Of a DNA stretch of 64,000 nt, positions 33,493 to 41,564 are shown in pieces. Location of the stretch: assembly GCA_964235495.1 (NCBI GenBank), contig CAXSAX010000018.1:1-64000 (forward strand), in the 5' to 3' direction. The notes below the pieces were generated by a model. That model searched no databases. It saw only the letters and a list, made by a program, of their open reading frames with translations, and was not told where the DNA came from. Within the stretch, counting starts at the first letter, position 1. Each line of letters starts with the position of its first letter. The DNA is from LMUY01 sp964235495. GTDB lineage: Bacteria > Pseudomonadota > Alphaproteobacteria > Acetobacterales > Acetobacteraceae. The position numbers were made by a program, and so were the translations under genes.

Positions 33493-34223
33493 CGCAGGCG
33501 GCTCACGCAGAGGCGGAATGGGAAGCGCCGCCGCACCGTGCCGGGCACGCCGGCCTGCCGGAGCAGGCTTTCCCATTCGCGGGGGCGAAAGGCGCGGGCG
33601 ATCGAGACGGTGCCGTCATGCCCGACGAAGCGGTGCCAGCCCATGGCGCGGGCCAGCAGGTGGAAGCCGAGATGGGGCAGGCGGTGGCGGTGCAGGTCGT
33701 TGATGAACCAGCCCAGCCGCGCGTGCCGCTCCATCCAGCGCAGGAACGCCACCACCTGCGCGTCGCTCAGGTGGTGGGTGAACAGCGAGCTGATGATGAC
33801 GTCCGGTCGGCCCGGGTCGGCGGCGAACACGTCGCCTACCGCCAAGTCGAGGGCAAGGCCGGGCGAGGCGGCAAGGGCGGCCGTCCGGGCGCCCGGGTTG
33901 AGGTCGATGCCACCCAACCGGACGGCGCGGCCCCGGCGCTTCGCCCAGCCCGCCACGGCGCGCAGCATGTCGCCATGCCCGTAGGCCACGTCATAGACGC
34001 GCAGGGCATCGCGGGCATCGCACTCCCGGGCTGCCTGGCCGAGCCAAGCCAGGGTGGGTCGCCGCGCCAAGGTGAGCGTGTTGGCCCGCGACAGGTCACG
34101 CAGGCATCGCGCGTAGTCGGCGGCGTCCGCGCATTCCGTGTCCATCAGCTCCGCAGCGTCGCTGCGCGCGGCGAGGGCGTTGCTGGGCGCAGCCGGGGCG
34201 CTGCCGCGCGCGGCCGGGCTCAT
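33489..34223 (-). CDS. Class I SAM-dependent methyltransferase of the polyketide operon
   Basis: 244 residues from an ATG at 34223 (ATGA overlap with the polyketide synthase stop). VYDVAYGHGDMLRAVAGWA at 77-95 is motif I, GIDLNP at 105-110 holds the acidic residue for SAM ribose, and VIISSLFTHHLSDAQVVAFLR is post-motif IV. The C-terminal half (HARLGWFINDLHRHRLPHLG, MGWHRFVGHDGTVSIARAF) matches methyltransferases found next to bacterial type III synthases. It probably O- or C-methylates the polyketide or an associated quinone. Substrate unknown. Confidence 0.85.
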   Translation of the reverse strand: MSPAARGSAPAAPSNALAARSDAAELMDTECADAADYARCLRDLSRANTLTLARRPTLAWLGQAARECDARDALRVYDVAYGHGDMLRAVAGWAKRRGRAVRLGGIDLNPGARTAALAASPGLALDLAVGDVFAADPGRPDVIISSLFTHHLSDAQVVAFLRWMERHARLGWFINDLHRHRLPHLGFHLLARAMGWHRFVGHDGTVSIARAFRPREWESLLRQAGVPGTVRRRFPFRLCVSRLR

Positions 34224-35296
34224 GCGAGCCGGAAGCGGAACGTCTCGGCACAAAGCCCCGGGCCGAACGCCATGGCCAGCCCGTTCTGCCCCGGCGCGCT
34301 GCCGCGCAGCATGCGGTCCAGGATGAACATGATGGTGGCTGAGGACATGTTGCCGAAGTCCCGCAGCACTCCACGCGACCAGTCAAGCGCCCCGCGGCTG
34401 AGCCGCAGGCCCTGCTCCACCCCGTCCAGCACCGTGCGCCCGCCGGCGTGCACCGCCCACAGGTCGATCTGCTGGGTGGCTAGCCCGCGTAATAGGCCGC
34501 CATCGTCCGCCCGCTCCAGTTCGCCCCGCAGCGCGCCGGCGATGCGCGCTGGCACCTTGCCCGACAGCCGCATGTCGAAGCCCTGGTCGCCGATGCGCCA
34601 GGTGATCAGGTCGGCCGAATCAGGCAGGGTGGTGGAGCGGAAGTCGATCAGGCCGATGCCTTCCGGCTCCGCCGAGACCAGCGCGGCGGAGGCGCCGTCG
34701 GCAAACAGCATGAACGACAGCACCGTCTCCAGGTCAGAGGTTTCCTGCAGGTGCAGGCTGCACAGCTCGAGGTTGACGACCAGCACGCGGGCCGCCGGCT
34801 CGGAGCGGACAATGTGGAACGCGGTGCGCAGGGCGCTCACGGCGGCATAGCACCCCATGAAGCCGATCAGGGTGCGCTCAATGCCTGCGGGCAGCCCGAG
34901 GCGGGCGGCGATCAGCTGGTCCAACCCCGGCGCGGTGAACCCGGTGCAGGAAGCGACCACGATGTGGGTCAGCCGGCTGGTATCCTCGCCGAGCGAGGCC
35001 ACCGCCTCGGCCGCAAGGTCCGTCGCGTGCCGCTCGTAGCGCCTCATGCGGGCGGCGGTGGAGGGGAAGCGGCCGCGCGGCAGGAAGCCCTCTGCGTCCA
35101 CCGGGTTGCTGCCGGGCGGGCTGGGGCGCAGCACGGAAAAGCGGTGCTCGATGCCGGAGCGCTCGGCCATGCGGTCGAACACGGCGCGGGCTTTGGCATC
35201 CGGCAGCAGGGTGCGGGCGAAGGCGATGAACGGCGCGTGAATATCGTGCGCCGGCACGGCGGTGCCGATGCGGTTGACGTAGGGCACAGCCGTCAT
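34220..35296 (-). CDS. Type III polyketide synthase (chalcone-synthase-like)
   Basis: 358 residues, normal for the family. The thiolase-fold triad is C149 (GFMGCYAAVSAL), H283 (WAVHAGGRTVLD) and N316 (DFGNMSSATIMFIL). Such enzymes condense an acyl-CoA or acyl-ACP starter with malonyl-CoA to give alkylresorcinols, alkylpyrones or phloroglucinols. GFTAPGLDQLIAARLGL is the usual N-terminal motif. It overlaps the ketosynthase stop upstream and the methyltransferase start downstream by 4 bp each, so the operon is translationally coupled. Product class cannot be read from sequence. Confidence 0.95.
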   Translation of the reverse strand: MTAVPYVNRIGTAVPAHDIHAPFIAFARTLLPDAKARAVFDRMAERSGIEHRFSVLRPSPPGSNPVDAEGFLPRGRFPSTAARMRRYERHATDLAAEAVASLGEDTSRLTHIVVASCTGFTAPGLDQLIAARLGLPAGIERTLIGFMGCYAAVSALRTAFHIVRSEPAARVLVVNLELCSLHLQETSDLETVLSFMLFADGASAALVSAEPEGIGLIDFRSTTLPDSADLITWRIGDQGFDMRLSGKVPARIAGALRGELERADDGGLLRGLATQQIDLWAVHAGGRTVLDGVEQGLRLSRGALDWSRGVLRDFGNMSSATIMFILDRMLRGSAPGQNGLAMAFGPGLCAETFRFRLA

Positions 35297-36504
35297 GCGC
35301 CAGCCCAGCGGCGCGCGACCAGGACGGCGTTCAGGCCGCCGAAAGCGAACGCGTTGGACATGGCGCAGTCAAACTCCCCAGGGCGCGCCTGGTTGGGCAC
35401 GCAGTCTATGTCGCAGTCCGGATCAGCCGTGGTGAACCCGGCGGTCGGCGGGATGAAGCCGCCCCGCAGCGCCACCGCCGTGGCGATGAGCTCGAGCGCC
35501 CCGCCCGCCGTCATGCAGTGCCCTATCATGGATTTGGTGGACGACACCGGCAAGCCGTCAAGCCGGCGGCCGAACACCTCGCGCAGCGCCGCCGTCTCGG
35601 TCTTGTCGTTCAGCCGGGTGCCCGTGCCGTGGGCGTTGACGTAGCCAACGTCCTGCGGCGCGCAGCCTGCGTCTTTCAGGGCCGCCCGCATGGCCCGGGC
35701 CGCGCCGTCCGCGCTGGGGGCTAGCAGGTCGCCGGCGTCCGCGCTCATGCCGAAGCCTGCCACCTCCAGCAGCGGTGTGGCCCCCCGGGCTGCAGCGTGG
35801 CCGGCCTCCTCCAGCACCAGGATGCCCGCACCCTCGCCGATCGCCAGCCCCGTCCGGTCCAAGGAGAACGGCCGGCAGGCGGCGGGGCTGAGCACGCGCA
35901 GCGCCTCCCACCCTTTTACGACGCCGACGACGATGGAAGCGTCGCTGCCGCCCGTGACGGCCACATCGACCATCCCGGAGCGGATCATGTGCATGGCCTG
36001 GCCGATGGCGTGGTTAGCCGACGCGCAAGCGGACGCCACGGAGTAGCACGGCCCGCGCAGCCCGAACTCGATGGAAACCTGGCTCGCCGGCGCGCTCGGC
36101 ATGATCTTGGGGATGGTGAACGGGTGGACGCGCGGCAATCTTTGCCCATAGAGCTGCTCATAGGCGAAATCGACCGTTTGCTGGCCGATGGCGGCCGCCA
36201 GCACCACGGCGCCGTCCGGCGCCATCCCATGGGCCAAGCCGGCCTGGCCCATGGCCTGCCGGGCGGCGATGAGCGCCAGCTGGGCCGTGCGGTCCAGCAC
36301 GGCCAGCCGCTTGGCCGGGAGATGCGCCGCCACGTCCAATCCGCGCACCTCGCCGGCGATCTGCACAGCGAGACGCTCGGTCGGGATGTTGACGATGGGG
36401 CCGATGCCCACCGTCCCGGCCCGCAACGCCCTGGCGAAGGACAGCATATCGTGACCCACAGCGCACACCGCGCCCATGCCGGTGACGACGACATGGCGGC
36501 TCAC
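35293..36504 (-). CDS. Beta-ketoacyl-ACP synthase, FabF/KSII-like
   Basis: 403 residues from a GTG. The Cys-His-His triad is C160 (YSVASACASANHA), H292 (VNAHGTGTRLNDKTE) and H329 (STKSMIGHCMTAGGA), so it is catalytically complete rather than a chain-length-factor-like subunit. It differs from housekeeping FabF by sitting in this operon, 10 bp after a dedicated ACP. It may build or load a fatty starter unit for the type III synthase, or extend a specialised acyl chain. Its exact substrate is inferred. Confidence 0.92.
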   Translation of the reverse strand: MSRHVVVTGMGAVCAVGHDMLSFARALRAGTVGIGPIVNIPTERLAVQIAGEVRGLDVAAHLPAKRLAVLDRTAQLALIAARQAMGQAGLAHGMAPDGAVVLAAAIGQQTVDFAYEQLYGQRLPRVHPFTIPKIMPSAPASQVSIEFGLRGPCYSVASACASANHAIGQAMHMIRSGMVDVAVTGGSDASIVVGVVKGWEALRVLSPAACRPFSLDRTGLAIGEGAGILVLEEAGHAAARGATPLLEVAGFGMSADAGDLLAPSADGAARAMRAALKDAGCAPQDVGYVNAHGTGTRLNDKTETAALREVFGRRLDGLPVSSTKSMIGHCMTAGGALELIATAVALRGGFIPPTAGFTTADPDCDIDCVPNQARPGEFDCAMSNAFAFGGLNAVLVARRWAGA

Positions 36505-36514
36505 GCTGGTCGGC

Positions 36515-36799
36515 TCACGCGGGGGACTTGTTGTCGATCGCGGCTAGCGCCTGGCCGACCAGCTCGCCCATCGTCTCGGCTTCCTGCCCGCTCTGCTCCG
36601 ACAGGACCGGAATCTCAATGTCGAACCGGCTCTCGATGGCGAAGATGGCTTGCACCATGTCCAGCGAGGCGATGTCGAGCGAGACGATCGTGGCCCTGGG
36701 GAGCAGGCGCTCCTTGCTGATCCCGGTTTCCTTGACGACGATGTCCAAGATGTCCTGCACTCGCAGATCCTGCGGCCACACGTTGGCTGTATCCGTCAC
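36515..36799 (-). CDS. Acyl carrier protein of the polyketide operon
   Basis: 94 residues from a GTG with a strong GAGGAGG Shine-Dalgarno sequence. The phosphopantetheine site is S45 in VSLDIASLDMVQAIFAIE; the usual D-S-L is A-S-L here, as in some specialised ACPs (helix II and E-S-R-F-D-I-E-I-P are conserved). It is the promoter-proximal gene of the ACP-KS-PKS-methyltransferase-oxidoreductase operon and shares about 130 bp of divergent upstream region with the CsbD-like gene. Confidence 0.9.
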   Translation of the reverse strand: MTDTANVWPQDLRVQDILDIVVKETGISKERLLPRATIVSLDIASLDMVQAIFAIESRFDIEIPVLSEQSGQEAETMGELVGQALAAIDNKSPA

Positions 36800-36932
36800 G
36801 CGACGCCTCCTCGCTGGTTTGACGCTGATTAGACAGGGAAACCCCGGTCAATTTGCCTATTGAGTTGCGTTCCTGGGAACTAGAGGCATACCGGTCTGTT
36901 GGATGCCGTATCTGGGCAAGGAGTCAAATGTT

Positions 36933-37226
36933 ATGGGTGAAAATGAGATTGAGGGAGCCGCCAAGAACCTCGGCGGCGACATCAAGAGCGGCGTCGGCAA
37001 TCTGACCGGGGACAGCAAGACGCAGGCGTCTGGCGCGGTGGACCAGGTCGTCGGCACTGCCCAGCGGGCCTATGGCAAGATCAAGGACACCGCCGGCGGC
37101 TCCGTATCGGACCAGCTGGACGAGGCGAGCGCCTTCCTAGGCGACACGGTCGCGGAACGCCCACTGACATCGTTGCTGGTGGCAGGCGCGGTCGGCTACG
37201 TGCTGGCGATGCTGACCCGGCGCTAG
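36933..37226 (+). CDS. CsbD-like stress protein with C-terminal membrane anchor
   Basis: 97 residues. NEIEGAAKNLGGDIKSGVGN followed by LTGDSKTQASGAVDQVVGTAQ is the CsbD repeat pattern of small, hydrophilic general-stress proteins. Unlike classic CsbD, residues about 74-94 (PLTSLLVAGAVGYVLAMLTRR) form a membrane helix like the tail of DUF883 (ElaB/YqjD) proteins that anchor ribosomes or DNA to the membrane. AAGGAG stands 9 bp before the ATG. A strong hairpin follows it. Expression in stationary phase is likely but inferred. Confidence 0.85.
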   Translation: MGENEIEGAAKNLGGDIKSGVGNLTGDSKTQASGAVDQVVGTAQRAYGKIKDTAGGSVSDQLDEASAFLGDTVAERPLTSLLVAGAVGYVLAMLTRR

Positions 37227-37238
37227 AGGCCGGCGCAA

Positions 37239-37264
37239 GGTCCGCACCGGTCGTGGTGCGGACC
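37239..37264 (+). terminator. Terminator-like hairpin after the CsbD-like gene
   Basis: Perfect 10-bp stem GGTCCGCACC / GGTGCGGACC with a 6-base loop, starting 12 bp after the stop codon. It is followed by ACTTGTTCC rather than a long T run, so it may be a weak intrinsic terminator or an mRNA-stabilising structure. Confidence 0.55.
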
Positions 37265-37321
37265 ACTTGTTCCCACGGCCAAGCAGTGGCTGATTGAGGT
37301 TCTCTCCAGGAACTCTCATTC

Positions 37322-38152
37322 ATGGCGCGACCCAATCGTCGAGTAAGCCTTCCCGTAGACGTATCACAACGTCTCGGACCTCGGACCTTGGCAGTGGATA
37401 TCGGCGGCAGCCGTATCAAGGCCGGTTTGCTTGACGCTGAAGGCAGCATGATTTCAGAATCCCGCCGGGTCGATACGCCTCACCCGAGCGTCCCCTCAGC
37501 GGTCATTTCCTCCCTTATTGAATTGGTGAGGCCGATGGGAGCGTTCGACCGCATCTCGGTCGGCTTTCCAGGTGTCGTCCGTGCAGGACGCATCCTGACC
37601 GCGCCTAACTTGGGCACCGAAGCCTGGCATGGCTTTCCACTCGGAACCGATCTTAGCCAGCGGCTGAGCAGGCCGACCCGGGTATTGAACGATGCCAGCA
37701 TCCAGGGCCTTGGCGTCATCTCCAGCGCGGGTCTGGAGTGCGTTATTACCTTGGGCACTGGATTCGGCTTTGCCTTGTTCCAAGACGGCGTAATCGCACC
37801 GCACCTTGAACTTGGGCAGCATCCCATCGCAAAACACAAGACTTATGATCACTACTTAGGCAATGCCGCACTTCACAAGATCGGCCGGCCAAAGTGGAAC
37901 AAGCGGCTGCAGAAGGCGCTCGGCATTCTTGATACATTTGTTTCCTATGACACCTTGCTGATTGGCGGCGGCAACGCGCAGCACATCGATTTCGACTTGC
38001 CGCCCAATGTCCGCATCGTGCCGAACGCCGCTGGCATCACTGGCGGCGTAAAACTCTGGGCACCGAACATGGAAGACGTGTTCCGGAAGCAGGACGTGCT
38101 GCACCGTCCGGCGCCGGAGGGCGTGACCCCGGCTCCGGAAACGCCGGCATGA
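37322..38152 (+). CDS. ROK-family sugar kinase (polyphosphate-glucokinase-like)
   Basis: 276 residues. The actin-like ATPase pattern LAVDIGGSRIKAGLLDAEG (phosphate 1), ISVGFPGVV, LNDASIQGLGV (catalytic Asp), VITLGTGFGFALF and LELGQHPIAKHKTYDHYLG fits the polyphosphate/ATP glucokinase branch of ROK, which lacks the zinc-Cys cluster; none is seen here. Length is close to known PPGKs (about 250-270). Glucose phosphorylation is the likely activity. The 20-residue N-terminal extension before LAVDIGG is not part of the fold. It stands alone between terminator-like elements. Confidence 0.85.
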   Translation: MARPNRRVSLPVDVSQRLGPRTLAVDIGGSRIKAGLLDAEGSMISESRRVDTPHPSVPSAVISSLIELVRPMGAFDRISVGFPGVVRAGRILTAPNLGTEAWHGFPLGTDLSQRLSRPTRVLNDASIQGLGVISSAGLECVITLGTGFGFALFQDGVIAPHLELGQHPIAKHKTYDHYLGNAALHKIGRPKWNKRLQKALGILDTFVSYDTLLIGGGNAQHIDFDLPPNVRIVPNAAGITGGVKLWAPNMEDVFRKQDVLHRPAPEGVTPAPETPA

Positions 38153-38224
38153 CGCGCAGGATGCGCCCGGCCGGCAAGCCCCCATGTGGCAGGGATGCAA
38201 AGCCCTGATGCGGGAGGGCGCGTG

Positions 38225-39001
38225 ATGCGTGTGCTCATCCTGTTGCTCCTACTCTGCGCGCCCTGCCTGGCCGCGCCGCCCGATGCCTCCGGGCTGGCGT
38301 TCCGGCAGCATCCGGGCGCTTCCGTCCCGCTCGATGTCCAGTTCATCGACCATACCGGCCAGGTGGCGAGCCTTCGCACCTTGCTGAACGGGCGTCCGGC
38401 AGTGCTGATGCTCGGCTACTTCCACTGCCCAAGCCTGTGCGGCGTAGTGCGGGACGACGCATTCGAGGCGCTTTCGCAGACCGGGCTCGACACGCCTGCC
38501 GCTTTCAGCGTCATCGATCTCAGCATTGACCCGCATGAGGGCGCCAAGGACGCCGCCCAAGCGCGGGACGAGGACCTGGCCCGCTTCCCCACCCCGGGCG
38601 CGGCGGAAGGCTGGCATTTCCTGACGGGGGCGCCGGAGGACCTGTCCGCCGTGACGGCCGCAGTGGGCTTCCCGAGCCGGTGGGATAATGGGCTCCAACA
38701 GTTCCTCCACCCGGCCGGGCTGGTATTCCTGACCTCGACCGGCATCGTCTCGTCGTATGTGCTCGGGGTGGGCTATTCCGGGACGGCAATTCGGGACGCC
38801 CTGCTGAAGGCGCGGGCCGGCACGGTGGCGCCAGCTGCCTCGCCGCTGCTGCTGCTGTGCTTTCACTATGACTCGACCACGGGGAAGTACTCTCTCGAGG
38901 TCGTCAAGCTGCTGCGGGTCGGCGCGGCGCTTACGCTGTTGCTGATTGCCGGCCTGCTGGTGGTGATTCACCGTAAGCGCCGGGTCATCATGGGCGCGTG
39001 A
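38225..39001 (+). CDS. SCO1/SenC-family copper chaperone
   Basis: 258 residues. N-terminal signal peptide (MRVLILLLLLCAPCLA), thioredoxin-fold core with the copper-binding C-x3-C in GYFHCPSLCG and the conserved His in QQFLHPAGLVFL, and a C-terminal membrane helix near residues 230-248. SCO proteins deliver copper to the CuA centre of cytochrome oxidase. This one carries its anchor at the C-terminus, a variant known in Rhodospirillales. A GGAGG lies just before the ATG. Its end overlaps the rsmD end (convergent) by 14 bp. Confidence 0.9.
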   Translation: MRVLILLLLLCAPCLAAPPDASGLAFRQHPGASVPLDVQFIDHTGQVASLRTLLNGRPAVLMLGYFHCPSLCGVVRDDAFEALSQTGLDTPAAFSVIDLSIDPHEGAKDAAQARDEDLARFPTPGAAEGWHFLTGAPEDLSAVTAAVGFPSRWDNGLQQFLHPAGLVFLTSTGIVSSYVLGVGYSGTAIRDALLKARAGTVAPAASPLLLLCFHYDSTTGKYSLEVVKLLRVGAALTLLLIAGLLVVIHRKRRVIMGA

Positions 39002-39530
39002 GTCGCCACACCGTCATCCGGCCCGCCCCGTGCGCCCGGTCCGCCAGCTTCTCGCCCAGCTCGGGCATCTCGTCGCGGCCGGACTCAGCGACCACCAGCG
39101 CCCCCGGCGCCAGCCACCCCGCCGCGGCCAGCGCCGCCAGGCCACGTGGAAGCAGTGCCTCCCCATAAGGCGGGTCGAGCATCACCAAGGCGCAGGCGCG
39201 CCCCGGCGGCGGTCGCAGCACGTCCCCGGCGATGACCCGCGCCGCAGCGCCCCGGCAGGAGGCGATGTTCGCTCGCAGCGCCGTGAGTGCGTTCCGGTCC
39301 TGCTCCATGAACGCGGCGGAGGCAGCCCCGCGGGACAGTGCTTCCAGCCCCAGCGCGCCAGTGCCGGCGAAGGCGTCCAGCACGGACTGGCCTTCTAGCT
39401 GCCCTCCCCAGGGCGCGTGCAGCAGCATGTCGAATAGCGCCTGGCGCAGCCGTTCCGCCGTCGGCCGCGTGACCGTGCCCGGCGGCGCTTGCAGAGCCTG
39501 CCCGCGCCAACGGCCGGCGATGATCCTCAG
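38988..39530 (-). CDS. rsmD: 16S rRNA m2G966 methyltransferase RsmD
   Basis: 180 residues. It begins RIIAGRWRGQALQAPP, the family N-terminus; the start codon appears to be CTG at 39530, overlapping the TGA of the synthase upstream, because no ATG, GTG or TTG is near. SAM motif LDAFAGTGALGLEALSRGA (51-69) and the catalytic DPPY (119-122) are intact. It methylates G966 of 16S rRNA. Pairing with an RluB-type synthase is common in alphaproteobacteria. Confidence 0.93.
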   Translation of the reverse strand: MRIIAGRWRGQALQAPPGTVTRPTAERLRQALFDMLLHAPWGGQLEGQSVLDAFAGTGALGLEALSRGAASAAFMEQDRNALTALRANIASCRGAAARVIAGDVLRPPPGRACALVMLDPPYGEALLPRGLAALAAAGWLAPGALVVAESGRDEMPELGEKLADRAHGAGRMTVWRLTRP

Positions 39531-40276
39531 CGCGGCTCCCGCGGGATGTCCGGCAGCTGGTCGCGCAGCACCTTGCCACTGATCTCGTCCACGGCGCCCC
39601 GCTCCAGGTTGCCGAGCTGAAACGGCCCATACGCCACGCGGATTAGCCGCGTTACCTGCAAGGCTAGGTGGGTCATGACCCGGCGCACCTCGCGGTTGCG
39701 TCCCTCTCGCAGGCTGACGCTGAGCCAAGTGTTGCTGATTGCCCGCGAGTCCACGGCGGCCTCGATCGGGCCGTAGCGCACCCCCTCCACAGTCACCCCG
39801 TCCACCAGCTGCGCCAACGCCCGCTCCGGCACTATGCCATGGACCCGCACCCGATAGCGGCGAATCCAGCTGTTGGAGGGCAGCTCCAGCCGGCGCGCCA
39901 GCCCGCCATCGTTGGTCAGCAACAGCAGGCCCTCGCTGTTGAGGTCGAGCCGGCCGACGCTGACCACGCGCGGCAGGTGCTCCGGCAGCCGCTCGAACAC
40001 CGTGGGGCGGCCTTCCGGGTCGCGATGAGTCGTCACCAGCCCTTCCGGCTTGTGATAGCGCCACAGCTTCGCCCGCTCCGGGCTGTCCACCACCCGGCCG
40101 TTGACCTGCACGACATCGTCCGGGTTCACGAAGGTGGCCGGGTGCGCGACGGGCGCGCCGTTGAGTTTGATCCGCCCTTCCGCCAATAATTTCTCTGCAT
40201 CGCGCCGGCTCGCTACGCCCGCGCGGGCCAGCCATTTGGCAATGCGTTCGCCGCGTTCCGTGGCGGCCTCCGTCAC
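39527..40276 (-). CDS. 23S rRNA pseudouridine synthase, RluB/RsuA type
   Basis: 249 residues from a GTG that overlaps the amidotransferase stop (GTGA). An S4 domain occupies about 8-60 (RIAKWLARAGVASRRDAEKL), then the RsuA-like catalytic domain with D111 in VGRLDLNSEGLLLLTNDG, and R-L-I-R-V-A-Y-G-P in the C-terminus. It isomerises specific uridines of 23S rRNA. The RluB versus RluE/RsuA choice is not certain, though the S4 domain and neighbours favour RluB. Confidence 0.92.
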   Translation of the reverse strand: MTEAATERGERIAKWLARAGVASRRDAEKLLAEGRIKLNGAPVAHPATFVNPDDVVQVNGRVVDSPERAKLWRYHKPEGLVTTHRDPEGRPTVFERLPEHLPRVVSVGRLDLNSEGLLLLTNDGGLARRLELPSNSWIRRYRVRVHGIVPERALAQLVDGVTVEGVRYGPIEAAVDSRAISNTWLSVSLREGRNREVRRVMTHLALQVTRLIRVAYGPFQLGNLERGAVDEISGKVLRDQLPDIPREPR

Positions 40277-40983
40277 GACGCCGCCGCCACGAAGGCGTCG
40301 AAAACCCGGGCATCGCCGGGGTCGATCAGGAACTCCGGATGCCATTGCAGCCCGAGGCAGAACCGGCGGCTGCCGTCCTCCAGACCCTCAATTACCCCAT
40401 CCGGCGCGGTGGCGTTGATGGTTGCGTGCGGCCCGACGGTGGCGACGGCCTGGTGGTGAGCCGAGTTCACCATCATCGTGTCCGTTCCGACGGTGCGGCT
40501 TAGCAGGGTGCCTGGCGTCACGCTGATAACATGGCTTGCTTCGTTGCGCGGGTTGGCCTGCTCGTGCGCCAGCGCGCCGGGAACCGCGTCGGGGACATGC
40601 TGGATCAAGGTTCCGCCCAGCGCCACCGCCAGCAATTGCTGGCCGCCGCATATGCCCAGGATCGGCATGTCCAAGGCCAGCGCGCCGTGGAGCAGCGCAA
40701 GCTCGGCGGCGGTGCGGCGGTTCTTCAGGGTGACGGTGGCATGAACCTCGGCGACGCCGTACAACGCCGGGTCAACGTCGAACGCGCCGCCGGTGACCAG
40801 CAAGGCATCCAGCCGGGCCAGCAGCCCAGCCGCGAGCGCTGGGTCATGCGGCAAGGCGACGGGCAGGCCGCCCGCGGCGGCGATGGCGTCCATGTAATTG
40901 GCGCGCAAGGCGTACCAGGGAAAGCTCGACCAGCCGCCCGGCTGCTCGCTGTCCAGGGTGATGCCGATGAGAGGGCGCGTCAT
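40273..40983 (-). CDS. Class I glutamine-amidotransferase-like hydrolase (peptidase C26, PuuD-like)
   Basis: 236 residues. The nucleophile C112 in LGICGGQQLLAV and H215/E217 in LQWHPEF form the triad of peptidase C26. PuuD hydrolyses gamma-glutamyl-GABA in putrescine breakdown; related enzymes process other gamma-glutamyl amides. No other putrescine genes are nearby, so the substrate is uncertain. It is transcribed divergently from tadA, 136 bp away. Confidence 0.85.
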   Translation of the reverse strand: MTRPLIGITLDSEQPGGWSSFPWYALRANYMDAIAAAGGLPVALPHDPALAAGLLARLDALLVTGGAFDVDPALYGVAEVHATVTLKNRRTAAELALLHGALALDMPILGICGGQQLLAVALGGTLIQHVPDAVPGALAHEQANPRNEASHVISVTPGTLLSRTVGTDTMMVNSAHHQAVATVGPHATINATAPDGVIEGLEDGSRRFCLGLQWHPEFLIDPGDARVFDAFVAAAS

Positions 40984-41119
40984 GCCCGTCCCTAGAGCAG
41001 TTTGGCGCGGGCTGAAACAGGGAGCTTGGATTAAACGTCTGAGCAAGGCTGGGGCTCTGCCAGAACATGGAACCTTTCGGGCACTTGAGCTTGTGATTGA
41101 GGGAGGCAGGACGAAAGGC

Positions 41120-41560
41120 ATGGATGCGATGGCGCTTGCGTTGGGGGAGGCCGCGGCCGCAGGCGCCCGCGGCGAGGTTCCCGTCGGCGCCGTCGTGGTC
41201 TCGCCTGAAGGCGAACTGCTGGCTCAGGCCAGCAACAGCGTGGAGGCGGAGCGAGACGCGAGCAGCCATGCCGAGATGACGGCCCTGCGCCTGGCCGCCC
41301 GCCGCCTCGGCTCGCCGCGGCTGGCCGGCTGCACCCTAGTGGCCACGCTGGAGCCGTGCCCGATGTGCGCCGCCGCCGCCGTCCATTTCCGCGTGGGGCG
41401 CGTCGTATTCGGCGCCTACGACCCGAAAGGCGGCGGCATCGAGCATGGCCCCCGCGTCTTCGCGGCCCCTGGCTGCCTGCACCGGCCGGAGGTGGTGGGT
41501 GGCGTGCGGGAGGCCGAGTCGGCCGAGATGCTGCGGGCGTTCTTCGCCAAGCTCCGGTGA
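41120..41560 (+). CDS. tadA: tRNA-specific adenosine deaminase
   Basis: 146 residues. Zinc ligands H50 and C80/C83 and the proton-shuttle E52 appear in SSHAEMTALRLAA and ATLEPCPMCAAAAVHFRVG. The enzyme converts A34 to inosine in tRNA-Arg(ACG). RVVFGAYDPKGGGIEHGP and the C-terminal ESAEMLRAFFAKLR are typical. The ATG at 41120 has GGGAGG upstream. It converges with the acyltransferase gene 4 bp away. Confidence 0.95.
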   Translation: MDAMALALGEAAAAGARGEVPVGAVVVSPEGELLAQASNSVEAERDASSHAEMTALRLAARRLGSPRLAGCTLVATLEPCPMCAAAAVHFRVGRVVFGAYDPKGGGIEHGPRVFAAPGCLHRPEVVGGVREAESAEMLRAFFAKLR

Positions 41561-41564
41561 CGGT

